From NCBI RefSeq assembly GCF_009709555.1, contig NZ_WJBG01000111.1, positions 146,108-210,107 of the forward strand: DNA of 64,000 nucleotides. Reading direction: 5' to 3'. Under the pieces are notes generated by a model, which saw nothing but the letters and a program-made list of their open reading frames with translations, did not search any database and had not been told where the DNA came from. This document shows positions 9,455-16,164 of this stretch, one piece after another. The translations under genes and the position numbers were made by a program. Within the stretch, counting starts at the first letter, position 1; each line of letters opens with the position of its first letter. The stretch is from Streptomyces blattellae (GTDB lineage: Bacteria > Actinomycetota > Actinomycetes > Streptomycetales > Streptomycetaceae).

Positions 9455-9457
9455 ACC
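9400..9457. other. Left attachment junction (attL), approximate
   Basis: Composition changes from GC-rich host sequence to AT-rich sequence around 9425-9450, directly upstream of the serine integrase, where attP normally lies. The crossover dinucleotide cannot be assigned without attR or an uninserted relative. Confidence 0.55.
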
Positions 9458-11134
9458 ATGGTCCGCTCCTCGGAGTATCTGCCTCAGCGCGCCCTTCTCC
9501 TGTGCCGAATCAGCGACGCCCGCGACGGCGAAACTGTCGGCGTCGATGACCAGGAGAAGCGGCTTCGTGCCCTCGCCGGCCACCTTGGATGGGCACTTGG
9601 CCCGGCCGCGACGCACGTCATCATCGAGAACGACACCTCCGCCTACAAGCGGAAACGGATCAGACTGCCGGACGGCCGCACAGAACTGCGCACCGTGCGC
9701 CCGAAGTTCCGCCGCATCCCCGGCATCGAGTCCCAGCAGACACCTGTGCTGGAGCTGCTGGCCACGGGCCGGGCCGACGGGATGATCGCCTATGACCTCG
9801 ACCGTGCCGTGCGCGACCCACGCGACCTTGAAGACCTCATCGACGTGGTGGAGGAGCGGCACATACCCGTCACCTCGGTGACCGGATCCCTGCGCCTGGC
9901 CAATGACGCCGACATCACGATGGCGCGCGTCATGGTCGCCGTCGCCAACAAGTCCAGCCGGGACACCGCCCGCCGCGTCTCGACCGCCCGGCTGCGGATG
10001 GCGGAGGCGGGAGAGCCAGGCGGCGGCATCCGCCGCTTCGGCAGGGAGTCCGACGGCATCACTCCGCGGTCCGTGACCTGCCCCGGATGCGGTCCAGGCG
10101 GCACCTTTACCGTGCAGGCTGCCGAAACGGACTCGGGTATCAGCTACGCAAAGTGCGTCTGCGGTCGGTGTGGCGGGGACGCTGCCGTCGCCGAAGGGTC
10201 CGAAGTGGATACGCTGCGCACGATAGCGGCCAAGATCCTGAACAACGTCTCCTTGCAGGAGTCCGTCGCCACGCTGCGCCGTGGGGGCGTGCCCACGGTG
10301 ACCGGGGTCGACTGGCGGGCCAAGGTCGTGCGGGGCATCCTGCTGCGCGAGTCCAACTGGGGTGCGGCCGTCCACAAAGGAGAGGTCGTCAGGGAAGACG
10401 CCTTCCCGCCTCTCCTTGACGACGACCCCGCGCGCGCCCGTGCCATGCATCTCGCGCTTGTGCGCATCCTGACCGATCCGAGCCGATGCACGACGCCCGG
10501 CCCTGCCCCGAGGTGGCTCGGGTCGGGCATCTACCGGTGCGGGCGGTGCCTGCCGCGTGTCGTGGGGCTGCGTGCGCAGCACAACGGAAGGGGCCTTCGC
10601 GGCTACGGGTGTCCCGAGTGCGGGTTGGTGCGGTCCGGCCGCCACTTGGACGCCTACATCGCCAACACCGACCTCGACCAGGGACCGTACGGCGTTCTCA
10701 TCCAACGCCTCATGCGGGACGACGCCACCGAGCTTCTCGCCGAACCCCGGCCTGCGGCAGACCAGCAGCAGCTGCACGCCCAGGCCGCTGAGGTGGAGGC
10801 CAGACTCCGGGAGAACCAAGAGGACTACGACAGCGGCCTGAAGACCCGAAGGCAGTACCTCGACAGCAACGCACGCAACCTGAAGCGGCTGCGTGAAATC
10901 GAGGAGCAGATCGCCGAGGCGGGCGCGGACAGAGAGCACAGCCCGCTTGCGTTGCTCGTCAAGAGTGATGACCCCGCGGCGGTGTGGGAGGGCCTCGACC
11001 TGTCGGTGCAGCGCGCGGTCCTCAGGGAGGTAGCCGTGGTTACCGTCCTGCCCAGCCCGCGCGGGCGCAAGCCGGGCGGCGGGTACTTCGATCCGGGCTC
11101 GGTGCGCGTTGAACCGGCGGGCCAGGAGTCGTGA
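9458..11134 (+). CDS. int: Large serine integrase (serine recombinase)
   Basis: A 558-residue site-specific recombinase that inserts and excises the prophage. The nucleophile is Ser19 in LLLCRISDARDGE, and DLDRAVRDPRDLEDL carries a conserved active-site arginine. The recombinase domain follows, then a zinc ribbon (CGRCLPR...GYGCPECG) and a C-terminal coiled coil (residues about 425-490). Unusually, a further Cys cluster (CPGCG...CVCGRCGG, about residues 208-239) lies between the catalytic and recombinase domains. No ribosome-binding site precedes the ATG. A CATACT box ends 6 bp upstream, so the transcript may be leaderless. Confidence 0.93.
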   Translation: MVRSSEYLPQRALLLCRISDARDGETVGVDDQEKRLRALAGHLGWALGPAATHVIIENDTSAYKRKRIRLPDGRTELRTVRPKFRRIPGIESQQTPVLELLATGRADGMIAYDLDRAVRDPRDLEDLIDVVEERHIPVTSVTGSLRLANDADITMARVMVAVANKSSRDTARRVSTARLRMAEAGEPGGGIRRFGRESDGITPRSVTCPGCGPGGTFTVQAAETDSGISYAKCVCGRCGGDAAVAEGSEVDTLRTIAAKILNNVSLQESVATLRRGGVPTVTGVDWRAKVVRGILLRESNWGAAVHKGEVVREDAFPPLLDDDPARARAMHLALVRILTDPSRCTTPGPAPRWLGSGIYRCGRCLPRVVGLRAQHNGRGLRGYGCPECGLVRSGRHLDAYIANTDLDQGPYGVLIQRLMRDDATELLAEPRPAADQQQLHAQAAEVEARLRENQEDYDSGLKTRRQYLDSNARNLKRLREIEEQIAEAGADREHSPLALLVKSDDPAAVWEGLDLSVQRAVLREVAVVTVLPSPRGRKPGGGYFDPGSVRVEPAGQES

Positions 11135-11140
11135 GCGGAG

Positions 11141-11176
11141 CCTGGGCGACGCGAAGCCATAGTCGCGCCGCCCAGG
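11141..11176. terminator. 14-bp stem-loop between convergent genes
   Basis: Arms 11141-11154 and 11163-11176 pair at 13 of 14 positions around an 8-base loop, just after the integrase stop and before the 3' end of the convergent membrane-protein gene. Probably a bidirectional terminator. Confidence 0.65.
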
Positions 11177-11192
11177 CGCCTCAGGTCTCAGC

Positions 11193-12101
11193 TCAGACGG
11201 CAGGCCGACGGGCCTCGGACCGGGTGCAGGGTGGGGGCGCTGCAGTCCCGCACAGCCCTGAGGCGGCAGGAGTATCGGCCGGCAGCAGAGCCGCGGGTCC
11301 GGACGGGGTCGGCTCGGCGGGTGGTCCGCCGCTCGGCCCGCTCGCTGTGGCCCCGCCACCCGGCGGCGGGGCCGTCTCGGTGGGCGAGGACTCCTGTGCA
11401 GGGGGCGGCTCGTCGACGGCCGGCAGCGTGGATGACGGGGGCTCCGTACGGGGGGCGGCCGACTCGGTGGCCGGGCTGCTTGCGCTCGAAGCCGGCTCGG
11501 ACGTGGAGCGAGACGGCGACGGGCTGCCGGAAGGAGGCGGGCTGCCGGTGGCGGACGATGACGGCATGGGGGGCGCGGATGTGAGCGCGCGCGGGGAAGG
11601 GGTGATGGGGCCGGTCGCCGTCGGCACGGAGGGCGGCGGCCCGCTGCCCATGCTGTCCTGCAAGGGCGTGAAGGCCAGCAGGGTCACGCTCGTCGCTGCA
11701 GCGCCCGCGCCGACCAGGGCACCGACGACCTGGCTGTGCTGAGCCCGCAGCGCTTCGCGTAGGAAGCCTGCGAGGGCGAGGAGGAGAGCGCCGACAGCGC
11801 CGCCCCTGAGCATGGACAGATGCTTCTTGGTGTGGGTCAGGCCGGGCAGGGGGCTGGGTGGATCGTGGTCCGATCCGTTGACGGCAGCTTGCCTGGGGGA
11901 ATCACCTCCTGCTCTGCTGATGGTGTCGGGCGGGTCGGTTAGCCGCTGGAGTTCGCGGAAGAGCTCGACGCGTGCCTCGGTGATCTGCCGGTCCGCATCG
12001 GCCGTCGGGCGGATGCTGTGGGACCGCAGGAAGAGCAGGATCACGATCAGTGTGACGGCGGCGCCGAGTGCAGCCGCGAGAATGGCGACGAGCGCGATCA
12101 T
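11193..12101 (-). CDS. Proline/serine/threonine-rich membrane protein of the lysogeny module
   Basis: About 302 residues from MIALVAIL. An N-terminal transmembrane helix (residues 2-25) is followed by a short polar segment and a second hydrophobic region (about 100-140: GGAVGALLLALAGF, VVGALVGAGAAATSV). The tail of about 150 residues is rich in Pro, Ser, Thr and Ala. The 32 codons upstream of this start lack coding character. It is leftward, in the same direction as the repressor, so it may be expressed in the lysogen. Possible roles such as superinfection exclusion are inference only. Confidence 0.6.
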   Translation of the reverse strand: MIALVAILAAALGAAVTLIVILLFLRSHSIRPTADADRQITEARVELFRELQRLTDPPDTISRAGGDSPRQAAVNGSDHDPPSPLPGLTHTKKHLSMLRGGAVGALLLALAGFLREALRAQHSQVVGALVGAGAAATSVTLLAFTPLQDSMGSGPPPSVPTATGPITPSPRALTSAPPMPSSSATGSPPPSGSPSPSRSTSEPASSASSPATESAAPRTEPPSSTLPAVDEPPPAQESSPTETAPPPGGGATASGPSGGPPAEPTPSGPAALLPADTPAASGLCGTAAPPPCTRSEARRPAV

Positions 12102-12233
12102 TCTCTGCCCCCGTAGGGTGATTGCACACGGATTCCGTATTTGTCGGCGGAATGTGGGGGGTCTACAACGGTGCTCCCGTTTGACGACCCCTGCCATGCA
12201 TATATCTGTGCCGTAACCGGAACGTGACCTTTC

Positions 12234-12704
12234 TTACATCGCGGGGCGCTTCGCGTCTCTGCTGTCGCCGTGCGGATCCCGGCTCTCCTGCGCCACCCTC
12301 ATCATCCGGGCCAGCACCGCCATCTGCTGCTCGGCAGGCAGCCGCCGGAACTCCTCTTCGCTCAGCGACCACGGATCGATCTCTCCTGTCGGCCGTGGGG
12401 ACGGGGCGTGCTCGCGAGTCCGCAGTAGCCCGCGCAGCTCGTTGGCGGCTCGGTCGCGGCCGGCCTCTTCGAGCTGTTCCGGAGTGACCCCGGCGACCAG
12501 CGCCATGCGGGCGACGGTCTCGTCCGGGCCTTTGACCTCGCCGTAGCCGCCGCCGCTGAGGGTCTGGTAGCCGCGAACGATCTGGCGCCACCAGCCTTCG
12601 CTCATGCCGGCCTGCTTCGCGGCCTTGCGTACGGAGAGTCCTGCGCGCTTCAGGGCCTCCGTCAGGAGGACTCCCTCGGGTGGGGGCTCGGGTCGGGTCG
12701 TCAT
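12234..12704 (-). CDS. HTH DNA-binding protein, probable prophage repressor
   Basis: 156 residues with an N-terminal helix-turn-helix (LKRAGLSVRKAAKQAGMSEGWWRQIVRG). It is transcribed divergently from a small XRE gene across a repeat-rich 177-bp region, the classic layout of a temperate-phage switch. The C-terminal half is charged (EEEFRRLPAEQQMAVLARMM) and could mediate oligomerisation. The repressor role is inferred from position and domain. Confidence 0.7.
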   Translation of the reverse strand: MTTRPEPPPEGVLLTEALKRAGLSVRKAAKQAGMSEGWWRQIVRGYQTLSGGGYGEVKGPDETVARMALVAGVTPEQLEEAGRDRAANELRGLLRTREHAPSPRPTGEIDPWSLSEEEFRRLPAEQQMAVLARMMRVAQESRDPHGDSRDAKRPAM

Positions 12705-12881
12705 GTCGCAACCTTCGCAGAACTTCGCACCCCCGGTCTAGCGGGAGCGGGTGTATCCGCAGGTGAAGAATGTGTGCGGACCAATTTTCAGCCAGTTCTG
12801 TGCGCAGGTATATGCGCACCCAGGATGCGTAGGTAGTGCGTAGGTATTGACCCTCGCAAGCCTGCGCACTACCTTCGAGTC
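12705..12881. promoter_or_regulatory. Lysogeny-switch operator region with leaderless rightward promoter
   Basis: The region between the divergent HTH genes holds several repeats: inverted GTGCGC...GCGCAC (12800-12819), direct repeats TGCGTAGGTA (12826-12835 and 12837-12846), and GGTAGTGCGTAG (12832-12843) nearly mirrored by CTGCGCACTACC (12862-12873). A rightward promoter fits: TTGACC (12847-12852), 17-bp spacer, TACCTT (12870-12875). Its predicted start point falls on the ATG at 12882, and no ribosome-binding site is present. The repeats overlap both promoter boxes, so bound repressor should block it. Confidence 0.6.
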
Positions 12882-13175
12882 ATGAACCCCCGTCCACGCA
12901 AGCCCCCCAAGAGCCCGCTGGACCACGAGCCGGAAGCCCTTGCCTACGCACGCCGGAAAGCGGGTCTGTCCCAGGCGGAACTCGCCAGACGTGTAGGGGT
13001 CGCCTTCTCGCTCGTGAGCGAGTGGGAGAGGGGCACCCGCAACTGCACCCACGCGAACCAGATCAAGGTGGCCGAGACGCTGAACTGCCCCGTCGTCGTT
13101 CTGGAGCGCAAGCGCGTCGCCGGGGAAGCGGCCCGCCAGACCACGCCCGAAGCGCCTACGGAAGACGTGGCGTGA
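12882..13175 (+). CDS. Small XRE-family HTH protein (Cro-like)
   Basis: 97 residues with a clear XRE helix-turn-helix: ARRKAGLSQAELARRVGVAFSLVSEWERG. It heads the rightward early operon. The start is the ATG with an apparent leaderless promoter; its stop overlaps the next ATG (TGATG). It is probably the Cro-type regulator opposing the leftward repressor. Confidence 0.8.
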   Translation: MNPRPRKPPKSPLDHEPEALAYARRKAGLSQAELARRVGVAFSLVSEWERGTRNCTHANQIKVAETLNCPVVVLERKRVAGEAARQTTPEAPTEDVA

Positions 13176-13318
13176 TGACCCGCGAGCAGCTCGACGAGCA
13201 CATCCGCCGCATGGTCGCCGACTGGCCGCCCTTCACGCCAGGGCAGAAGGCACGCCTGCGGACCCTGCTCTCCTCCGGCGCCCGCCCCAAGGGCCAGGCC
13301 CCCCGAGAGGCGGCCTGA
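13175..13318 (+). CDS. Small early protein, unknown function
   Basis: 47 residues (MTREQLDEHIRRMVADWPPF...). The start overlaps the upstream stop, and its own stop overlaps the next ATG. Basic C-terminus, no recognised domain. Kept because both junctions are coupled. Confidence 0.55.
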   Translation: MTREQLDEHIRRMVADWPPFTPGQKARLRTLLSSGARPKGQAPREAA

Positions 13319-13434
13319 TGCGGCTGCCCATCGATGTCGTGTGCAGCTGGGTCTGCCCGGCCTGCACACACCGCAACCCCGGGTGGCGGATGCGCTGCCG
13401 CCGCTGCCGGACGGACCGCCCGCTCGGCGCCTGA
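13318..13434 (+). CDS. 38-residue RanBP2-like zinc-finger protein
   Basis: Four cysteines in the pattern WVCPACTHRN then RCRRCRTDRP reproduce a RanBP2-type zinc finger (W-x-C-x2-C...N...C-x2-C). The finger makes up nearly the whole protein. The ATG overlaps the upstream stop (TGATG). The same finger recurs at the C-terminus of the protein at 39408-40196. Role unknown; RNA or protein binding would be typical of the fold. Confidence 0.6.
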   Translation: MRLPIDVVCSWVCPACTHRNPGWRMRCRRCRTDRPLGA

Positions 13435-13445
13435 GAGGAGGGGTC

Positions 13446-13538
13446 ATGCCCCGCCAGATACAGAAGCCCAAGGCCCGACCCCGCGAGCCGCAGCCGATCG
13501 ACCGCCGGACCCCGTCCGGCAAACCGCTGCCCTACTAA
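13446..13538 (+). CDS. 30-residue basic peptide, unknown function
   Basis: Strong ribosome-binding site (GAGAGGAGG) before the ATG. Encodes MPRQIQKPKARPREPQPIDR and ten further residues, rich in Pro, Arg and Lys. No domain. Small but with convincing initiation signals. Confidence 0.45.
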   Translation: MPRQIQKPKARPREPQPIDRRTPSGKPLPY

Positions 13539-13547
13539 GCGCGAAAA

Positions 13548-13577
13548 GGGCCCGCCGGACGCGCATCCGACGAGCCC
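13548..13577 (+). terminator. 12-bp imperfect stem-loop
   Basis: Arms 13548-13559 and 13566-13577 pair at 10 of 12 positions around a 6-base loop, preceded by AAAA. It separates the first small early genes from the next unit. Confidence 0.45.
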
Positions 13578-13615
13578 TGGCCCGCTCGCCATCCATCACG
13601 AGAGGAGCAGACCCA

Positions 13616-14023
13616 ATGGACCCCAGTATCCACGATCCCCTGGCACCCGACCCCATGGCGCCGGTCGACGCGATGGAACTCGCCGCGTGGCGCATCGCCC
13701 AGACAGCCCGTCAGCTGCGGCGCGAGCACCGCGACCTGCCGCTGCAGGAGATGCGTCCCGTAGGACTCGCCACGGACAAGCCGCACCTGGAGATCCACGC
13801 GGGCAGCATCGATGCCGTCGAGCAGTGGGCGAAGCGTCTGGGTGCCGAGCCGCAGCGTGAGATCCACGTGTACGCGCCCGACACGATCTCCGAGCACGCG
13901 GACGCCGGGACCGATGTCGGCGAAGTGCACGTGATCGTGTACGGCAGCCGGTTCTTCACCGCCGTCGAGTGCGAGGCCTACCACCGCGAGCAGGCAGCCA
14001 AGGAGGCGGTCAGCCGTGCATGA
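13616..14023 (+). CDS. Early phage protein, unknown function
   Basis: 135 residues from MDPSIHDPLAP, with the RBS GAGGAG. The central part (LEIHAGSIDAVEQWAKRLG...REIHVYAP) looks like a compact alpha/beta fold. The stop overlaps the next GTG. No recognised family. Confidence 0.7.
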   Translation: MDPSIHDPLAPDPMAPVDAMELAAWRIAQTARQLRREHRDLPLQEMRPVGLATDKPHLEIHAGSIDAVEQWAKRLGAEPQREIHVYAPDTISEHADAGTDVGEVHVIVYGSRFFTAVECEAYHREQAAKEAVSRA

Positions 14024-14393
14024 GCCCATCGACGCCGCGTACATGAAGGAGACGCAGCGCCTCATCCAGGCCGCACCGAAAGGCCCGTGGAAGGTCGAGC
14101 CGACCGACGACGGCAGGCTTCCCGACCAGGTCGGCCCTATCTGCTTCCTGGAGACCTGGGTCGACTCCGAGCGGATCGGCGTCGTCGAGTTCATCTCCCA
14201 CGCCCGCGAGGCCCTTCCGCGGTACATGGGCGCCGCCGCCCGGCAGCAGGACGAGATCGAGCGCCTCCGCGCGGAGGTCGGCGTAGCCCGCCGATTCGCG
14301 GAAGGGATGCGGAACCTCGGCGTGTCCGTGCACTACGCGAACCAGCTCATCGAGGCCATGGACCAGGCCAAGGGCGGTGGGCGCCGTGGCTGA
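14016..14393 (+). CDS. Early phage protein, unknown function
   Basis: 125 residues, GTG start overlapping the previous stop by 8 bases. The second half is predicted helical (QQDEIERLRAEVGVARRFAEGM), possibly coiled coil. No recognised family. Confidence 0.65.
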   Translation: MHEPIDAAYMKETQRLIQAAPKGPWKVEPTDDGRLPDQVGPICFLETWVDSERIGVVEFISHAREALPRYMGAAARQQDEIERLRAEVGVARRFAEGMRNLGVSVHYANQLIEAMDQAKGGGRRG

Positions 14394-15048
14394 CAGACTC
14401 GCCTTCCCGTGGGCGCGCACGTACGACGCCGACCAGCTGGCCGCATTCATCGAAGACCTGTGGGGTGCCGCGTCCGGCGACGACGACCTCGCCACCCTCG
14501 ACGCGATCGAGAAGGCCGTCACCTATCACCGGCCGGCCGACGTTCCCTGCCCGCTCAGCGACCGCGAACTGGAGATCCTCACCGAGGTCGCCAGCGGCGA
14601 GACGCGGGACAGTGCGGCACGCAACCTGGGCATTTCCGTGGAGAGCGTTCGCGGGCGCTGCCCGCAGATCTTCGCCCGGCTCGGTGCCCGGAACGCGCCC
14701 CATGCGGTGGCCATCGCCATGCGCCACGGCTGGATCGACGATGCGCGCGTCCCGGAGCTCACCGATCTGCCGACTCGGATCGCGCAGGGCCCCATGGGCT
14801 GGCACCTCATCTACCAGGCGCGCGCAGCCGAGATGCGCAAGCAGCCCGGCATGACGGTGGAGCTCGGCCCGTACGGGTCGCAGAACGGGGCGCGCGGTGC
14901 AGCACGGCGCATCCGCAAGGGCCAGTTCCGCCCGTTCCGGCCAGCCGGAGCTTTCGACGCACGGCAGGTACGCACGGACGGCGGCCAGTGGATCGTCCGC
15001 GCCAGCTACACAGCCACCCCCACCAGCACCGAGAAGGCAGCGTCATGA
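14386..15048 (+). CDS. LuxR-type HTH protein with C-terminal extension
   Basis: About 220 residues. The middle holds a GerE/LuxR helix-turn-helix: PLSDRELEILTEVASGETRDSAARNLGISVESVRGR. The N-terminal part has no receiver or autoinducer domain. The last 90 residues (GPYGSQNGARGAARRIRKGQ...WIVRASYT) resemble a small separate domain also seen in the 85-residue protein at 21620. Probably an early transcription regulator. GTG at 14386 is preferred over 14377 because it repeats the 8-base overlap seen one gene upstream. Confidence 0.65.
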   Translation: MADRLAFPWARTYDADQLAAFIEDLWGAASGDDDLATLDAIEKAVTYHRPADVPCPLSDRELEILTEVASGETRDSAARNLGISVESVRGRCPQIFARLGARNAPHAVAIAMRHGWIDDARVPELTDLPTRIAQGPMGWHLIYQARAAEMRKQPGMTVELGPYGSQNGARGAARRIRKGQFRPFRPAGAFDARQVRTDGGQWIVRASYTATPTSTEKAAS

Positions 15049-15374
15049 CCGTCGATACGCCCACCAGGCGGCTGGACTTCCGGCCCACGGCCGTCGTGGA
15101 CACCAGCGAGCAGATGACCGTATTCCTCGACTCGCTCTCCACTAAGTGGCCGGACTTCCAGCCGGTCACGCACAAGGGCTACGGCACGTACGGCGTGGTC
15201 CGCGACGACTCCCCGGCCAACGTGCCGTTCCTGTTCGACGGCACGCCGCGCCGCGTGTGCCTCGACTTCGAGGGCCACACCTGGGTGTCCGTCGCGTGGA
15301 ACCCGGGCGGCTGCGTCCCGCTGCGCTGCTGGGTGCCCTCCAGCCGCCTCACCACCTGCGGCCGGAGGTACTGA
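15045..15374 (+). CDS. Early phage protein, unknown function
   Basis: 109 residues with ATGA overlap at the start and TGATG at the end. Mixed alpha/beta composition (GHTWVSVAWNPGG). No recognised family. Confidence 0.65.
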   Translation: MTVDTPTRRLDFRPTAVVDTSEQMTVFLDSLSTKWPDFQPVTHKGYGTYGVVRDDSPANVPFLFDGTPRRVCLDFEGHTWVSVAWNPGGCVPLRCWVPSSRLTTCGRRY

Positions 15375-15844
15375 TGCGGCACGCGATCCTCACCGTGGAC
15401 GGCGAACTCACCCACCACGACGGGCGCCTCGACTGGGACACCCTGGTCGGCCCCGAGGGTAAGTCGCGCGTCAACCTGCCCGGCCTCGCTGTGGCTGGCT
15501 GGGTGAACGGCGTCGGCCTGCTCTACCCGAAGCGCTACCCCCGGAACATCACCGGCTCGTGCGTGCTCGCCGCGCTCGGCGCCAACGTGCATCCGTACGC
15601 CGGACCGGTCGTCTTCACCGGCTGGAACCCGGGCAACACCCCGCTTGGCCTGCTGGAGATCGAGTCCCTGCCGAAGCCCGTTGAGACCCTCGACATGATC
15701 CACGGCTCCGTCGTCAAGGCGCTCGCCGGAGGCACGCCCCGCGAACTCTCCCCATCGTGGGCCGAGTCCATGCGGGAGATCGCCGAGCACATCCGCACCG
15801 CGCCCACCCCCAGCATCACCATGCGGACGGTGACGCTGCGATGA
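15374..15844 (+). CDS. Early phage protein, unknown function
   Basis: 156 residues. The start overlaps the preceding stop. Regions such as VNLPGLAVAGWVNGVGLL and PYAGPVVFTGWNPGN suggest a beta-rich globular protein. No recognised family. Confidence 0.65.
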   Translation: MRHAILTVDGELTHHDGRLDWDTLVGPEGKSRVNLPGLAVAGWVNGVGLLYPKRYPRNITGSCVLAALGANVHPYAGPVVFTGWNPGNTPLGLLEIESLPKPVETLDMIHGSVVKALAGGTPRELSPSWAESMREIAEHIRTAPTPSITMRTVTLR

Positions 15845-16164
15845 CGACCACCCGCCCGGCGTTTACGTCATCCGCCGCCGCCGCGCACTCGGCCGCCGCG
15901 GAAGCGAAGGCAGGAGAGGAGCACGCCTGTTCCTCTGCTCCGACTACCCCGCCTGCGCCGGGCGGGTCCCACCCCACCCGCCACGCGTCAACGCCACCTG
16001 CCGCCGGAATCTGCACGGCGCCAGGAGCCAAGGCCGAAGAGGAGCCGAACGCTGTTCCGGCTTCGAAGACCCGGCCTGCGCGTGACGGGCACCCCGCCGG
16101 GCGGGAGGCCTTTCCCCCCGCCTCCCGCCCGGCCACCACCCGCCCCGCCTTGGAGTCCCGATGA
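15841..16164 (+). CDS. Doubtful Ala/Pro-rich frame; possibly a frameshifted Cys-rich gene
   Basis: The ATG overlaps the previous stop (ATGA), as in the neighbouring genes, giving 107 low-complexity residues. The -1 frame is also open (15834-16085) and has higher GC at codon position 3. It encodes a basic, Cys-containing sequence (LFLCSDYPACAGRV, later ERCSGFEDPACA) resembling topoisomerase-type zinc motifs, but lacks a usual start codon. It stops just before a perfect hairpin that would otherwise lie inside this gene. One of the two is real, or they are joined by a frameshift. Confidence 0.35.
   Translation: MTTTRPAFTSSAAAAHSAAAEAKAGEEHACSSAPTTPPAPGGSHPTRHASTPPAAGICTAPGAKAEEEPNAVPASKTRPARDGHPAGREAFPPASRPATTRPALESR
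16097..16132 (+). terminator. Perfect 13-bp GC-rich stem-loop
   Basis: Arms 16097-16109 and 16120-16132 are exact complements around a 10-base pyrimidine-rich loop. It lies 29 bases before the recombination ATPase gene, so it may be a terminator or attenuator that limits read-through. Confidence 0.6.

Noticed and set aside
9425..11359. 644-codon leftward frame opposite the integrase
   Set aside because: Shadow of the integrase; crosses the probable attachment site and the terminator hairpin.
12801..12846. Possible CRISPR-like repeats in the switch region
   Set aside because: Only two or three short copies without regular spacers; operator repeats explain them. No CRISPR array was found in the window.
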